Shown here piece by piece: positions 34,986-45,904 of a DNA stretch of 64,000 nt (its first letter is position 1; every line of letters begins with the position of its first letter). A program made the position numbers and the translations under genes. The notes beneath the pieces are model-generated. The model searched no databases, was not told the origin of the DNA, and saw only the letters and a program-made list of their open reading frames with translations. The DNA lies in contig NC_062226.1 of NCBI RefSeq assembly GCF_902686445.1, positions 16,154,001 to 16,218,000 of the forward strand. Reading direction: 5' to 3'. This DNA comes from Sciurus carolinensis. Taxonomy: Eukaryota; Chordata; Mammalia; Rodentia; Sciuridae.

Positions 34986-36240
34986 GAATTTTATTATTTG
35001 TCTAGTGGTTTTTTTTTTTTTTTTCCTACACTACACAACTCTTTTTTACAGTGTTTACATTTTCTTATGGCATATTTTTTTCAATCCATATCCAAGAAAA
35101 TTATAAAAGCTCTCACTGTGGAATGTTGTAATGACACTTCCCCCCAAACTAGTTTTGGAAATAAATAGAAATGCTGTGTGTGGGTGCCCATTTTATGGAA
35201 TTAACCCAAAAAACTTGGAAATTATTTAATATTTTCCAATACCATAGAGACCCTTTAAAATGAGGTTCTTAAAATCAATATATGAAAAATGTTCCAATGA
35301 TAAAGCCTAGAGGATCCTAGTGAGAATCTGACCACAGAAACTTACAAGCAGGTCTTGAACACATGGAGAACTCTCTTTAAACCAAATCTTTTTTTTTTTT
35401 TTTCCTCACTAGACTTTTCAAAGTAGGGAGGAGACAGAAGAGTGTGTATTTTTGAATATTCTGGATGTGAGTCCTCACTCACATGTCCATTGTGGCCTAA
35501 TGAATAACTAGTCATGTGCCGGATTACATTGGAATTTCTTCTTCTTGGACGAACACTTAAGGGATGAAAATAAACAACCATGAAGGTGAAAATGATGAAC
35601 CTGAGTGTCTCTCTTTTCCATATAGCTAGAGATAGTGAGGAAGATAATTTTCCTTGTAAATAATTTCCCAAGAAAATTCTACACACCCTCAGTTACTCAA
35701 AAAGCTGTATCCTAAAACTGGTAATAGCCAATTAGTGAACACCCTGGAGATGGATGAAATGACCTTAATGTCATCAAGATGGGTGGCCATCCCTACATGA
35801 TTGCATATTGCTATGGACGGAGTCGCTGCAGTTTTTATGGTTCAGTACCACAAAGCAATTAACAGTGAATGAGTGAGCTTTCTCAACCTTTCCTAGAAAT
35901 GGTGGCTGTTTATCATTGTGTCAGACTCTTGGCAGATTCAAGAAATCTAAATTTAACAGGTGACTGCTTCTTCCATGGATGACTGCAGAAAATGGATCTT
36001 CAGGATACCTAGTCCCAGTCTGGTGATCCGGACCAATGAAACAAGCCACTGCAAAGAAGGGAATGAATGAGGCCCACTTTAGAATTCGTCATGCACAAGG
36101 ACTCTATGCAACTCTTGAACTCCTGTATAATGGCTTTTTCAATTGATTTCAGCAGATTTTGATGACTGGTTCCAATTTAAGCTGTAGTGGCAGAAAAATA
36201 GATGGAGATGATAGATATCTACATTTATATCTGTATTTAC
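34986..36240. other. unassigned DNA
   Basis: A T tract lies at 35009-35024 and another at 35389-35403. The 114-codon minus-strand frame at 35342-35686 has no recognisable domain. Confidence 0.4.
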
Positions 36241-36263
36241 ATCTATCTAGAATACATATATAT

Positions 36264-36350
36264 TGCTTGTATATGTAATATATATATATATATATATAAA
36301 CTTTGCATAAGTTTATATAAGTAATATGTATATATATAAACTTACATATA
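36264..36350. repeat. (AT)n tract with embedded inverted repeat
   Basis: An AT dinucleotide run is followed by tatataaactt (36293-36303), 5-nt spacer, aagtttatata (36309-36319), a perfect 11-bp inverted repeat. A further related 'tatatataaacttacatatatg' follows. Confidence 0.9.
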
Positions 36351-36785
36351 TGTGTTATTACCACATTTTATCATATGTCATTAATGGCTGTCATGTTAGT
36401 CTACTTTAAAATAGATATTTTTTTTCCATTTGAAATTAAAATTGGGCCAATGAGGACATGTTAATCAATATGTAATTCCGAGTTATTCTGAATTTGAAAA
36501 TATGGTCCTAGGTATACAATCATTCTCAAAATCAAAACAATATTATATTTTATCTCATAGTTGTGAGCACAGGTAGCTGATGATACCTCCCATTTTTATT
36601 AATCTTGCTGTTCAAGTGGTGATGATTGACCATTGGGGTTAATGAATTACCTCATTTTCACTGATGTGGGAGGGAACAATTTCAAAAAAAATTTGAAGAG
36701 CTTCTATTTCTCACATATTTCTGAGATTGCAGACTAGGAAAAAAGGTTTAATTTTGCACCCCTGAACCACAGAATGTCTAATTTT
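36351..36785. other. unassigned AT-rich DNA
   Basis: No supportable feature. Confidence 0.4.
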
Positions 36786-36960
36786 TTATTCAAATAAAAC
36801 CCACATGAGAGGTATTATATCCCCATTATACAGATGATGAAATTAAGGCAGAAGGAAATTTTTACTTGCCTAACTTCATGAAGATCAGAAGTGCTGGATC
36901 TGGCTTTTATACTTAAGCTTTAGGTTCCAGAGTCTATGATCTTAAGCAATATTCAGTATC
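36786..36960 (-). mobile_element. MIR-like SINE remnant, antisense
   Basis: 'tatccccattatacagatgatgaaattaaggcagaagg...agatcagaagtgctggatctggctttt' is the antisense MIR pattern. Confidence 0.65.
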
Positions 36961-37069
36961 ATCTTTTACTGTTAGATCTAAAATGTACTTGTATTTCTAC
37001 AGATGAAAGGATACCTGTGATTTTTTTAAGCATTCTTCTATGCTACATCTGAATTTTCCTTAAGAACAC

Positions 37070-37490
37070 AGTCAAGTAAAAACAAAATGTGATACATCCA
37101 TAAAATGGAATTTACTTAGCTGTTAACAAGTAACAAAGTACAGATCTATGCTACAACATGAAGGAACTTTGAAAACATGCTATGTGTGAGAAGTCGGTTA
37201 CAAAAGATCATGTATTTTATTATTACACTTGTATGCAATATCTTAAATAAGCAAAACTATAAACACAGAAAATAGATGTGGTTCTCAGTGGTTGAGGGGA
37301 GGGAGGATGGAGGATAGTATGCTAAGGGGTATGATGTTTCTTTTAAACGCAATAACAATGTTCTGGAATTACAGAGTACTGATGGTTGCACAACCTTGTG
37401 AAGATATTAAAAATCACTGAATTACACATTTTATAATGACAACTTTTATAGCATATAAATTATATCCCAATTTACAAAAAGAGAAATATA
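37070..37490 (+). mobile_element. Old L1 3' UTR end
   Basis: 'tgatacatccataaaatggaatttacttagc' (end of ORF2), 'gatctatgctacaacatgaaggaactttgaaaacatgct', 'acagaaaatagatgtggttctcagtggttgaggggaggga' and 'gatattaaaaatcactgaattacacattttataatgac' follow the 3' part of an old L1 in order. Confidence 0.75.
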
Positions 37491-37559
37491 ATCAAGACTA
37501 AGAATAAAAAGCAAGTAGAAATAAGAGCTGCTGTATTCCGAAGACACATGCCAAGTACT

Positions 37560-37710
37560 CTCCGATGTTCTAAATAGGCTAGCTCATTTCATTCTCATGA
37601 CAACTCTAACAAGTCAGTACTGTTATTATTACCTCATTACAGACAATCCTTGTGACACACGGGGAGCTGAAAGGACTCAGCCAATGTCATTTGGTAAGTG
37701 GTGGAGCAGG
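37560..37710 (-). mobile_element. MIR-like SINE remnant, antisense
   Basis: 'ctcatttcattctcatgacaactctaacaagtcagtactgttattattacctcattacagacaatccttgtgacacacggggagctgaaagg' is the antisense MIR pattern. Confidence 0.65.
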
Positions 37711-38343
37711 GAGTGAAGGCAGCTCTGATTGCAGAGGTGGCTCACTGGAACCCTGAGTTCCCGGGCTGGCCTGCAAAACAGATGCAAGAAAAATAAAAGT
37801 CCAAGTAGATGATCCTGATAAGTATCTAATACCTTCAGTTTTCACAGTTCCCATGTGGCTAGAAATTGAAAGTTTCACACCTGGGCCACACCACCAACAG
37901 GGCAGAATGTGTGTCCATGCTTGTAGCAGAAAGAAAGGACCGGGGGGACAGTGCCTGCCCCTGCCAGAGTTGGTATCTGCAAACAGGGTGTCTCCTTATT
38001 GTATCATTCAGACCTCACATCGAGTGTGTTCCTAAAAATCCTATATATGTTGGAATCCACTGACCTTCAGTGACTAGAAATCCTTAGAGATTGTACAAAC
38101 ACAAGTTTCATAAATAACAGACCAAAAAGTTTACTTGATTTTGAGAATTTGTTATGTGTCAGGAACTGTGATATGTTTTGACCATCTAGATTATTCACAG
38201 TAAGCCCATGATGTACATAATTTTTTATGCTTCATTGAAAGTAATAAAATTGTGTCTAGAACTGATGATTATTGGGCATTTAATGTATTATTTACATCTT
38301 CAACATGCCTTATGCTTATCATCTGGGTAATTGAACCCTCTGT
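37711..38343. other. unassigned DNA
   Basis: No supportable gene. Frames at 37687-38063 have no family resemblance. Confidence 0.4.
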
Positions 38344-38411
38344 GAAGTTTAGTTCAGTTGAAAACGTGTCCAAGTTTAAACATGAACACATTTTCAACTG
38401 AGCTAAACTTC
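38344..38411. repeat. 68-nt near-perfect hairpin (26-bp arms)
   Basis: The left arm 38344-38369 and the right arm 38386-38411 are complementary at 24 of 26 positions, with a 16-nt loop. On the plus-strand RNA one of the two exceptions is a U:G pair. The size and shape are those of a pre-miRNA-like hairpin or a small palindromic MITE. No known microRNA is recognised. Confidence 0.85.
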
Positions 38412-38639
38412 AGTATTAGATGTATAGAAGTTGGTACTGAGAGGTAAATGACAGTTTGAATTTTTGAAAGTAAACCCTCCTGGCTTACACGTAGCCAAAA
38501 CCCAGATCAGGAAACTGAGCATAAACAGCATCTCAGAGAAACCTCCTGCCCATTTTGATCCCTTCTTCCCTCTATCCAAAATAATCAATATCTTGACTTC
38601 TAGCATCCCCAATTGTTGTGTCTATTCTTGAATGTCAAT

Positions 38640-38800
38640 AAAAAGTTACCATAAAGTAAGTAAAAGTTTCTTTCTGGTCTTTTCCCTTTCTTTTCAAGTC
38701 CTTTTAAATTTTTTCCGTAGCTTCTGCATATGAGAGAAAACATTTGGCCCTTGGCTTTCTGAGTCTGGCTGATTCCACTCAGCAATAGTTGGCTTCTTCA
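38640..38800 (-). mobile_element. L1 3' fragment, antisense
   Basis: 'tctgcatatgagagaaaacatttggcccttggctttctgagtctggctgattccactcagcaatag' parallels the antisense ORF2 end at 59930-59990. It is short and 5'-truncated. Confidence 0.6.
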
Positions 38801-38869
38801 TTCGGTGTTATTGTTATTATTATTTAGATTCCTCTGTGCCATTGTATTTAGCAAATGTTGCTTATAGCA

Positions 38870-39310
38870 TTGCTGAGTGTCCCTGTTGCATTTTTGCTGC
38901 GATGAATGGATATCTTTTCTGTGTGCTTTGGGAGGGCAGGAGTGTGTGTTTCAGTTAGATATGCCTAGAAATGGAATTGCTAGGTCATGGGGAATGTATA
39001 TGATCAACTTTAGCAAATGCCCTTAAATGGTTGGAGCTGTCAAAACAATGAACACACTCAGCAGCAAGGTGGGCAAGTTCTAATTTGTCTCCCTCACTGC
39101 TAATATTTGGTGCTGTATGCTATTTTTAGTTAAGCTATACTGGTGCTTAAGTAATGATATCACTTTGTGATTTGGATATCTATTTCCATAATAACTAATG
39201 AGGTTGAACACATTCTTTTTTTTAAACATAACTTTAAGCTTTTTTTCCCTGTTTATCTAATAATTTATCTGTACTTTTTTTCTTGATATGTAGGGGATTT
39301 TTATTCATTT
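38870..39310 (-). mobile_element. Old L1M fragment, antisense
   Basis: 'atgcctagaaatggaattgctaggtcatggggaatgtatatgatcaactttagc' and 'aataactaatgaggttgaacacattc' are diverged antisense L1. Confidence 0.65.
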
Positions 39311-39388
39311 ATTTATGCATTTAATATTTTTTCTTGCGAGTTCTATTTTCAAAACTCAATAAAATAATTTAGTAAACAAAATAGCCTG

Positions 39389-39416
39389 ATTCCAGAGATT
39401 ATGTAATCTCTGGAAT
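39389..39416. repeat. Perfect inverted repeat, 13-bp arms
   Basis: attccagagatta (39389-39401), TG spacer, taatctctggaat (39404-39416). Confidence 0.95.
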
Positions 39417-39648
39417 ATTTAGCCACTAACTAAGTACACCCTTGTAGAGTGGTTTCCTTTTACCATATTTTATTCATTGTTCTGTGTAATGTCTCCCCCA
39501 AATATTTGGAAAATAGAATGCATTTATTGTTTCTGTTTTCAAGATGGAAAAATAAATCTTAGAAAGATTAGTTCTCAGAGTCATCAAAGTGGTGGTATTG
39601 GTCCTGGAAACCACATCCACCAATTCCATACATATTCTATCCACCTAA

Positions 39649-39860
39649 GAGTAAGTGGGCTGGGGATGCAGCTCAGTGGTAGCACATCTACTCAGCATGT
39701 GCAAGCCCTGGTCCTTTGATCCTCTTTACCATGGAGACAGAGACCAGGACAAGGAGGAGGAAGAGGAGGGAGGAGGAAGGAGAAAGGGGAGAGAGAGGGG
39801 AGAGAGAAGGGAGGAGAGAAGGAAGGGAGGGGAGAGGAAGAGGAGGAGAGAAACGTAAAG
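39649..39860 (+). mobile_element. ID-family SINE with long purine-rich tail, copy 1
   Basis: The body 'gggctggggatgcagctcagtggtagcacatctactcagcatgtgcaagccctgg' (39659 on) is followed by 'gatcctctttaccatgg' and then about 110 bases of G/A only sequence. The same unit, with the same upstream agagtaagtg, recurs at 40765. The purine tail creates long spurious E/R/G-rich frames (39716-40105 and its shadow). Confidence 0.88.
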
Positions 39861-39944
39861 TAAGTAATCTCTCAAGTGCTCCTGGTAGAGTTTTTGGGTA
39901 TGTGACAGTTTTTCTGCAGTTTTCTTTCTTACTATTTAAATGTG

Positions 39945-40200
39945 ACAAGACTCACCTCATACTTCACCTTCTCCAAGAAGTATTTTTGACCTCTCACCAT
40001 TCTCTTCCAGAATTCTATAACATCATTTGCTTAAATCATTCTTCTGACTTAAATTCTTGGTTAGTTTTTATGCATGAACACTCAATCTCCCCAAGGAGAC
40101 CTTGAGGACAGAACTTGCATTGATTCATTTCTTCCATGGCTGTGGTTCAAGCAGCATTAATCACCACGTTTTGCACAACAAGAGGATACTGAGGTTGTCA
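39945..40200 (+). mobile_element. L2-like LINE remnant
   Basis: 'actcacctcatacttcaccttctccaagaagtatttttgacctctcaccattctcttccagaattct' resembles an L2 3' region. Confidence 0.4.
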
Positions 40201-40764
40201 TTGTTCTGGTCTGGGCTCACTGGCTGTCAATGATCTTGAGTGCTCATTTTTTGGAAAACTCTAAGACAAAATGTGGAAAATCCCCCCGGATTTGTTGCAT
40301 GAAACCTGAGGTATAATTACATCTGGCCACTAATCATTGTTTGATCTTGAATACAGACCCTTACTTTCTTCATCTGGAGAATGGGCAGGCAATGCCCACC
40401 TGCTCCTACCTCAGTGTCAACACTGAGGTCAAAACGGGTAGCATACATGAAACTCTTTGGCAAACTAGTTAGTAATAAGACATATTAGAAAATTCCAGCA
40501 AGGTACTGGCTAATAATAGTTTCCTCCAGATGTTATCTAACTAGGTAATAAGAGCACCTAAGGACAAAAATTTTCCATTAAAAATAAAGTCCTTAAGGAT
40601 GAAATGTCAGACGTTATGACTGAGTGACGAAAGAATTTGATTGTTTTTCTTCTAATCGCTCTTATCCTATTCTATAAAGTTCAGCTGTCTTCTCTATGTT
40701 ACTACCAGCAGGAGAAGTGGGAGAGGCAGGAGTACATAGAAGATCCTACTGCACTGAAATGAAA
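40201..40764. other. unassigned DNA
   Basis: No supportable feature, apart from 'tcttgaatacagacccttactttcttcatctggagaatgggc' (about 40346-40386), which may be a MIR core. Confidence 0.35.
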
Positions 40765-40948
40765 GAGTAAGTGGGCTGGGGTTGCAGCTCAGTGGTAGCA
40801 CATCTACTCAGCATGTGCAAGTCCTGGTCCTTTGATCCTCTTTAACATGGAGACAGAGGCAGAGGACAAGGAGGAGGAAGAGGAGGGAGGAGGAAGGAGA
40901 AAGGGGAAGGAGAGGGGTGAGAGAAGGGAGGAGAGAAGGAAGGGAGTA
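40765..40948 (+). mobile_element. ID-family SINE with purine-rich tail, copy 2
   Basis: Nearly identical to copy 1 from agagtaagtg through the ID body and through most of the purine tail, with few substitutions and a small internal indel. It ends directly at the hairpin 40949-40978. Confidence 0.88.
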
Positions 40949-40978
40949 TATCTACTCCAATATAATTTGGAGTAGATA
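40949..40978. repeat. Perfect inverted repeat, 12-bp arms
   Basis: tatctactccaa (40949-40960), tataat loop, ttggagtagata (40967-40978), immediately after the purine tail of copy 2. Confidence 0.95.
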
Positions 40979-41435
40979 AAGTTAAATCTCAATTCTGTAA
41001 ATATCTCCATGACACAGGTGAATTTTAATAGGTTGAAAATAAAACTCATAATCTGAAATATGTTTAGCCTTTATTATCAGTGAGAACAAAAACATAGAAA
41101 TCATGCAAATAAGACACTGAGACAATGTATATGCCATCCTATAAATTGAGCATTGGCTACATGTAATACACAAAGAAGTGACTTTTATGAACTGTTTAAC
41201 AACTTTGGTAGAAAGTAGAAAAACACTTTGAACAAAGGGTTATATTACATATTTGATAATATGTTGTCCAAAAAATGGCTTGTTTGCACATCCTTGTCAT
41301 TCTTGCTATGTGAGAATAATATGGCTTCTCGTGTCAAATCTAATATTGCCTTAGACTGTAGTAGATTCTTGAATAATGTATTCTTTTTCTTTTGATGGGT
41401 TTTCATTGAATCATGTTAGGTATGCTAAGGAGATG
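40979..41435. other. unassigned AT-rich DNA
   Basis: No supportable feature. The right end may hold further C-terminal piggyBac sequence that I could not align. Confidence 0.35.
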
Positions 41436-41945
41436 TCTCCTGACAATTATTCTAGTAAACAAATGACCATACCATGTTTAAACTCTAGTAGAAGTGGAAA
41501 ATTTGAAAACCATCAAATCACGTTTACACACACCACCACTCAAATCGCTGCAGGTGTTCATGACCTTTGACAGAGACCCACTGGTTATACTCTTTCTCTT
41601 CTCTACTATTGAACTTTGCCAAGTAGTTCCACTGTTATAGTTCCTCCCAACAATGGGATTTATTATCAACCAGTTTGCAATGAGAATCTCACTATCTGTA
41701 CCAAATCTGTAATCCTGTGACCCACTTGCTTGTTTTCTCATCAATGTTGGCAGTAGTCTGTTCTCCCTCATGGTGCCTGTAGCTTGCAATGCAATATTTT
41801 GAACTGTATTTTTGAATGATATTTTGCTCCACCTTCTAAGTGCCAGATGTACAAACAAGTCAGGAGCAGTGAAGAGGTTGTCAATAAACACAAAGCATGG
41901 TTATGGATTCTCCACCACTTCGAGCACTTATAGAATCACCTTACC
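41436..41945 (-). pseudogene. piggyBac-family transposase relic
   Basis: piggyBac transposases cut and paste at TTAA using three aspartates in an RNase H-like fold. Read on the minus strand, about 170 codons align in order with the central and C-terminal part of the family. First 'VLEVVENP', then 'PCFVFIDNLFTAPDLFVHL' (the FDNxFT block holding the second catalytic Asp). Next come 'ATGTMRENR', 'DYRFGTDSEILIANW' and 'GGVCKRDLMVFKFST', and after a stop (41478-41480) 'TWYGHLFTRII', all in one frame. In-frame stops also lie upstream near 41901-41903 and 41922. About ten extra residues separate 'FVHL' from 'ATGT'. The third catalytic Asp (GGVD) reads Cys. The element is dead. It could be an old transposon or a decayed copy of a domesticated PGBD gene. 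The part upstream of 41945 is too decayed to follow. Confidence 0.8.
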
Positions 41946-42560
41946 CCACAAGGAAGAAAAGGAAAATGGATTTGGAGTAGAAATTTCTATCCATGCATTC
42001 ATGGTACTTTTGGCTTATCTTTGTTACAGCATTAGGCATAAAATATTTCTTACTTATATATCTGGCTTGCTGTGAGACTATTTCTCAAGGCAAAAGAGCA
42101 GCATACTTAAAGGGAGGGTAAAGAAGGAATTATTTGCAAAGGTATGGACAGAATTGTGGGAAGTAGCTAGACATGGTAAAACACCAGGGATTACCAACAT
42201 AGGAGGCTATTATTACCCACCTTGTAATTGTGGCCAGCTGTCAATAAAATGAGCAATACTGAAGCAGCAAAAGCTATGGCTCTGGGTAGGAATTCAGCCT
42301 CAGCCTATTTCCAGGATCAGGAGGAATAAACAATCTGACCTCTCCTTTCATTTCTGGCAGTATCTTCCACTGGGCAAATCCAAAAGGAAACAGAGGGAAA
42401 ACATATCGCTTTTGACAAGGTCCTTTAGGGGCCAGCATATTAGAACTCAAGGCAGGGCAGAGAGGGAAAAATATTAACTTTGATGTACTAACAGAGAATA
42501 AGGAGGACAGGTGGGCATCGTTTCTGTGGCCCAGAATGTCCAGGCAGTGCACTGAGCATT
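41946..42560. other. unassigned DNA, possibly N-terminal piggyBac remains
   Basis: The first 100 bases could continue the transposase with a frame change ('AWIEIS' and 'KDKPKVP' on the minus strand), but this is weak. The minus-strand frame at 42274-42552 has no resemblance. Confidence 0.3.
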
Positions 42561-44347
42561 ACTGGCAGTATGTATTGTCCCTGTGTCCTAGTTATAGGAT
42601 GACATTGATAATTTGAGATACAGTGCATTTCTCAAAATAAAATGACAAATTAGTTCTAGAAAATACCTCCCAAATGCATTTCTTATATTATGTATTAGTT
42701 ATGCATATAATATTTTGTTCAGGTGAAAGTTTAGTAGAAATAACTTTTGGGGCAAGTTTATGCCATTTTCTTAATAAATAAAAATATTTTCAAATGCTAT
42801 AATCCTCAACCTGTTACTTTTCTCAAGTGAATAAAACTATATTTTAAAAATAGGTACTTTAAAACTACCAGATATATTTGTTGCTCAATTTTAGTTTTTA
42901 GAGATGTTCTATGTCTGGAATAATGGGCAAAATTGGTTAAAAAGTGTCTTATAAAACATTTAGTTGAAGTTCTTGAGAGATGCTTATTTATCCCCTTGAA
43001 CAATTTGCCCCAGAAGCAAATTTACAAATAATTCTCATTTCCAAAACCTCAATTCATTTTGGACTGCTTTTACAGCAGACTGTGTTTTCCTGGCTACTTC
43101 CCAAGGTGCCCCCTTGCCTCTTGGTCTCAGCAGGCAGCCCCCAGTAAATCAGAAGGAAGCTCTGACTTTCACAATGGACCCCAGAACCTTGGCTTCCATT
43201 CTCCAATCTGTTACTGTAGCTTCAGGAGCAGTGTGCAAAAAGGACAACCAAAATGCCCGTTGTATGTGAAAACGTTGCCTGCATTAGTTAACACTTGCAA
43301 GCTGGGGAGAGTTAGGGTTCCTGCCTCGAAACTGTGGTCTCTCATTGTCTGGTCTCAGAAAACTGAGAGAGGACATCTTGCAAGACAGGATGAGTTGAAC
43401 AAGCCTTGATCACTAGCTGATGCTCTAGTCCAGAAGGAATCCAAACGAGGAAAGATGTTGGCAATGGCCAGTTCCCTGATCCTAACCTGACTCATCCTTT
43501 GTTTCCTGTGCCAAACTGAATGCCAGCTGGAAAAGCCCCAATTACTGTGGCTCCTCAGATACAGAGAACTTTTAGGCCAGAGTTTTCTTGTTTTACTTTT
43601 CCCCAACTGCTGTGAAGTCAGCTGTGCTGCCCGTGCAAATGTGACCTACAGCTCTTTATGTGCCAGATGTGAACAGATGTGCACATAGCATGACTTCGCC
43701 ATGCCCAGCCACCAGTTAGTGAAGCAGCTGATTAGAAGAGACAAGACAGCAAAAGAAGTGAGCATGATTGTACAACTGGCTAATTCAGCAATATAGCCTT
43801 GCAAGCTAAGCAAAGGCTGAGGATCTGAGTAAAATGGAACCATCCTTGAATAAGCAAGGTCAAGGGAAATGCAAACAAAAATAGACTATAAAGCAGGATT
43901 GGTGAATCCTGTTAAACCTTTCCTCCCTTCAACTTTATATTCTGAAGAAGGTGCTGATAAACCAGTCTTCACTACTTAAGTAAAACAAACCTGCTCACTT
44001 ACACAGGTAGGCTGATTTAAAGGCATTAGATGTATTAGCTTACCTTTGAATCCTAAAAGCCTTGGGTTAACGTTCATCAAGAAAGATAAAGCATAACCCA
44101 AAGAAACACCTGACTTCGTGGCTCATTCAACAAATATTTACTGGAGGCTTGCTAATAAGGAATTTACACAGGACTGTGGACAGATGAAAAAAAAATCTTT
44201 CTTTGAAAGAATTCTCAGTATTATGAGGGGGAAAAATATATTCATGAAAGATTGATATAAAGAATAAGCATGATTGATGAACAACTAATGTGTTTGGAAG
44301 ATATGATCACCATTGAGGACTGGTTTTCAGGTGGTGAACTTGGGTGG
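42561..44347. other. unassigned DNA
   Basis: AT-rich to 43050, then GC-richer to 43850. The frames at 43059-43409 and 43355-43606 overlap on opposite strands and resemble no protein. No RNA gene or named repeat. Confidence 0.4.
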
Positions 44348-44576
44348 GCAGTGGTGGTTCTCAACACCAGACAGATTTGCCCCTTATGGCAACATATAGT
44401 ATAGAGATTATTGTCATCACTGTTGAGGATGGAAGTGATACTTTAATACAGTGAATTGAGGGTAGAACCAAGCAATGTCACTCAATATTCTATAATGCAC
44501 AGAACAGGATCCCACAGTAAAGAACTATCAGGCACCAAATATTGAGAATGTCCAAGTTAAGAATTCCTGCTTTAGA
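44348..44576 (+). mobile_element. MER5A-like hAT-Charlie remnant
   Basis: 'cagtggtggttctcaacaccagacagatttgccccttatggcaac', 'ataatgcacagaacaggatcccacagtaaagaactatcaggcaccaaatattgagaatg' and a closing complementary end follow MER5A. It is a second copy of the type at 20077. Confidence 0.7.
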
Positions 44577-45904
44577 TCTGAGTTGGAGAGAGGGTACTTT
44601 GGAGAGACAGAATAAACAGCTTAAACCAATATCTGAAGCTGTTTGAGAATAGCAGACAAATTCCCAAGACCAGAATATGGCTTCTAGCAGGGACTTAGGG
44701 CATTAAAGGAGGTCACCACTTCCTTAGAGGGCTTCTAGTTGCACATTGAGAGTCTGAGACTTCAGTTTTCATTAGGTGAACCAGAGTTCCAAAAGCAGGT
44801 GTACTCTAAAGCAATGTGCTTGACAGATGTTCAGAAGGAGCTCTCACTGAGATGCATCAGAGAGGGCGTCAATGGAGATGCAAGGACCAGTGAAGAAGTT
44901 CAGACAGGACGCTGGGATGTGGTTACATGAGGCTCTGTCCTGAGGCAGTGGAGGTGGGAACCAAGAGTGGTAGGAACTAAGTGAAAGATGCCCTGTGAGG
45001 ATTACAGTGAGTTGATTCTGGGTTGTACCTGAGGGGAGGATTCGAGGAGGATGTGTGGATACCAGAGAGAGAGATGGAGGAGTAAACCAGTCTTCAATAA
45101 TCACCTTCTCTGTGAAGGTCTCCTTACAAACTAGTTAATAAGACCCTTTTCTTTCTGGGTTTGCTACTTGTTTTCTAATAGGGGTGGCAAGGAACACCCT
45201 GGCTTGTCCAGGACTCAGAGGTTCCCCAAACATGGGACTTTGAGAACTAAAACAGGGAGATGTCCTAGGCAAGTGGGAACGAGCCACTATCTAGCACCGA
45301 AGTTCAGAAAACTTGGTAAGTTGGTCAAATTCACACAGCCTGGAAGATGCAGAGGGGAGATTTATGCACTTCCAGTCCAAAGTTCACACTTCCTTCCCCA
45401 TACCACACAAGATTTGAAGAAAGGAAGGACATGGTACCACCCAAAAAAGACTGAAGAGGCAGACACACATTTGACTTGAATGGGGAAGAGAGGGTGGTAC
45501 AAAGTTCTATTTTGGAAATTGACATTCAATTTTCAAAAAATAGAGGTTTTCACTGTTGATTTTATAAAAGTCCCTCATCAGGTCCCCTCCCTTGGTTTGT
45601 TTAAAGGCTCAATGCAGAGTGGTTATTTTTGTGACTGGTAATTATCTATATTTTAAGCTTGGGATCCAGACTCTGAGTAAAGGTGTGATATGCATCCACT
45701 GAATAAGTATCTGCCTGGTTAACCTGATCCACTTGTCAGATGGCCGCCTTCATTTTCTCCAGTTCCTGCCTTGGCCAGGCTCAGGCTGCAGCTGGTAGTC
45801 ATGTGGGCTGAGGCCCTCAGCTGTGATACTGAGCAGGGAACTCAAAGCGAGATTGTGGAATCCCATCGCTTCCCTCTCCATGAATCCTCATCTTTCTTTT
45901 ACAA
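44577..45904. other. unassigned DNA
   Basis: About 44850-45080 may be part of an old unnamed repeat. The 103-codon frame at 45168-45479 has no family resemblance. Confidence 0.35.

Noticed and set aside
35342..35686. 114-codon minus-strand frame
   Set aside because: No domain or family resemblance, no splice or promoter context; the K-rich part comes from a T tract.
39716..40105. 129-codon plus-strand frame rich in R, E and G, with an 86-codon shadow on the other strand
   Set aside because: It is produced by the G/A-only tail of an ID element; translation of low-complexity purine DNA.
43059..43606. Overlapping 116- and 83-codon frames as a possible exon pair
   Set aside because: Opposite strands, no shared family and no splice signals that would give a consistent model.
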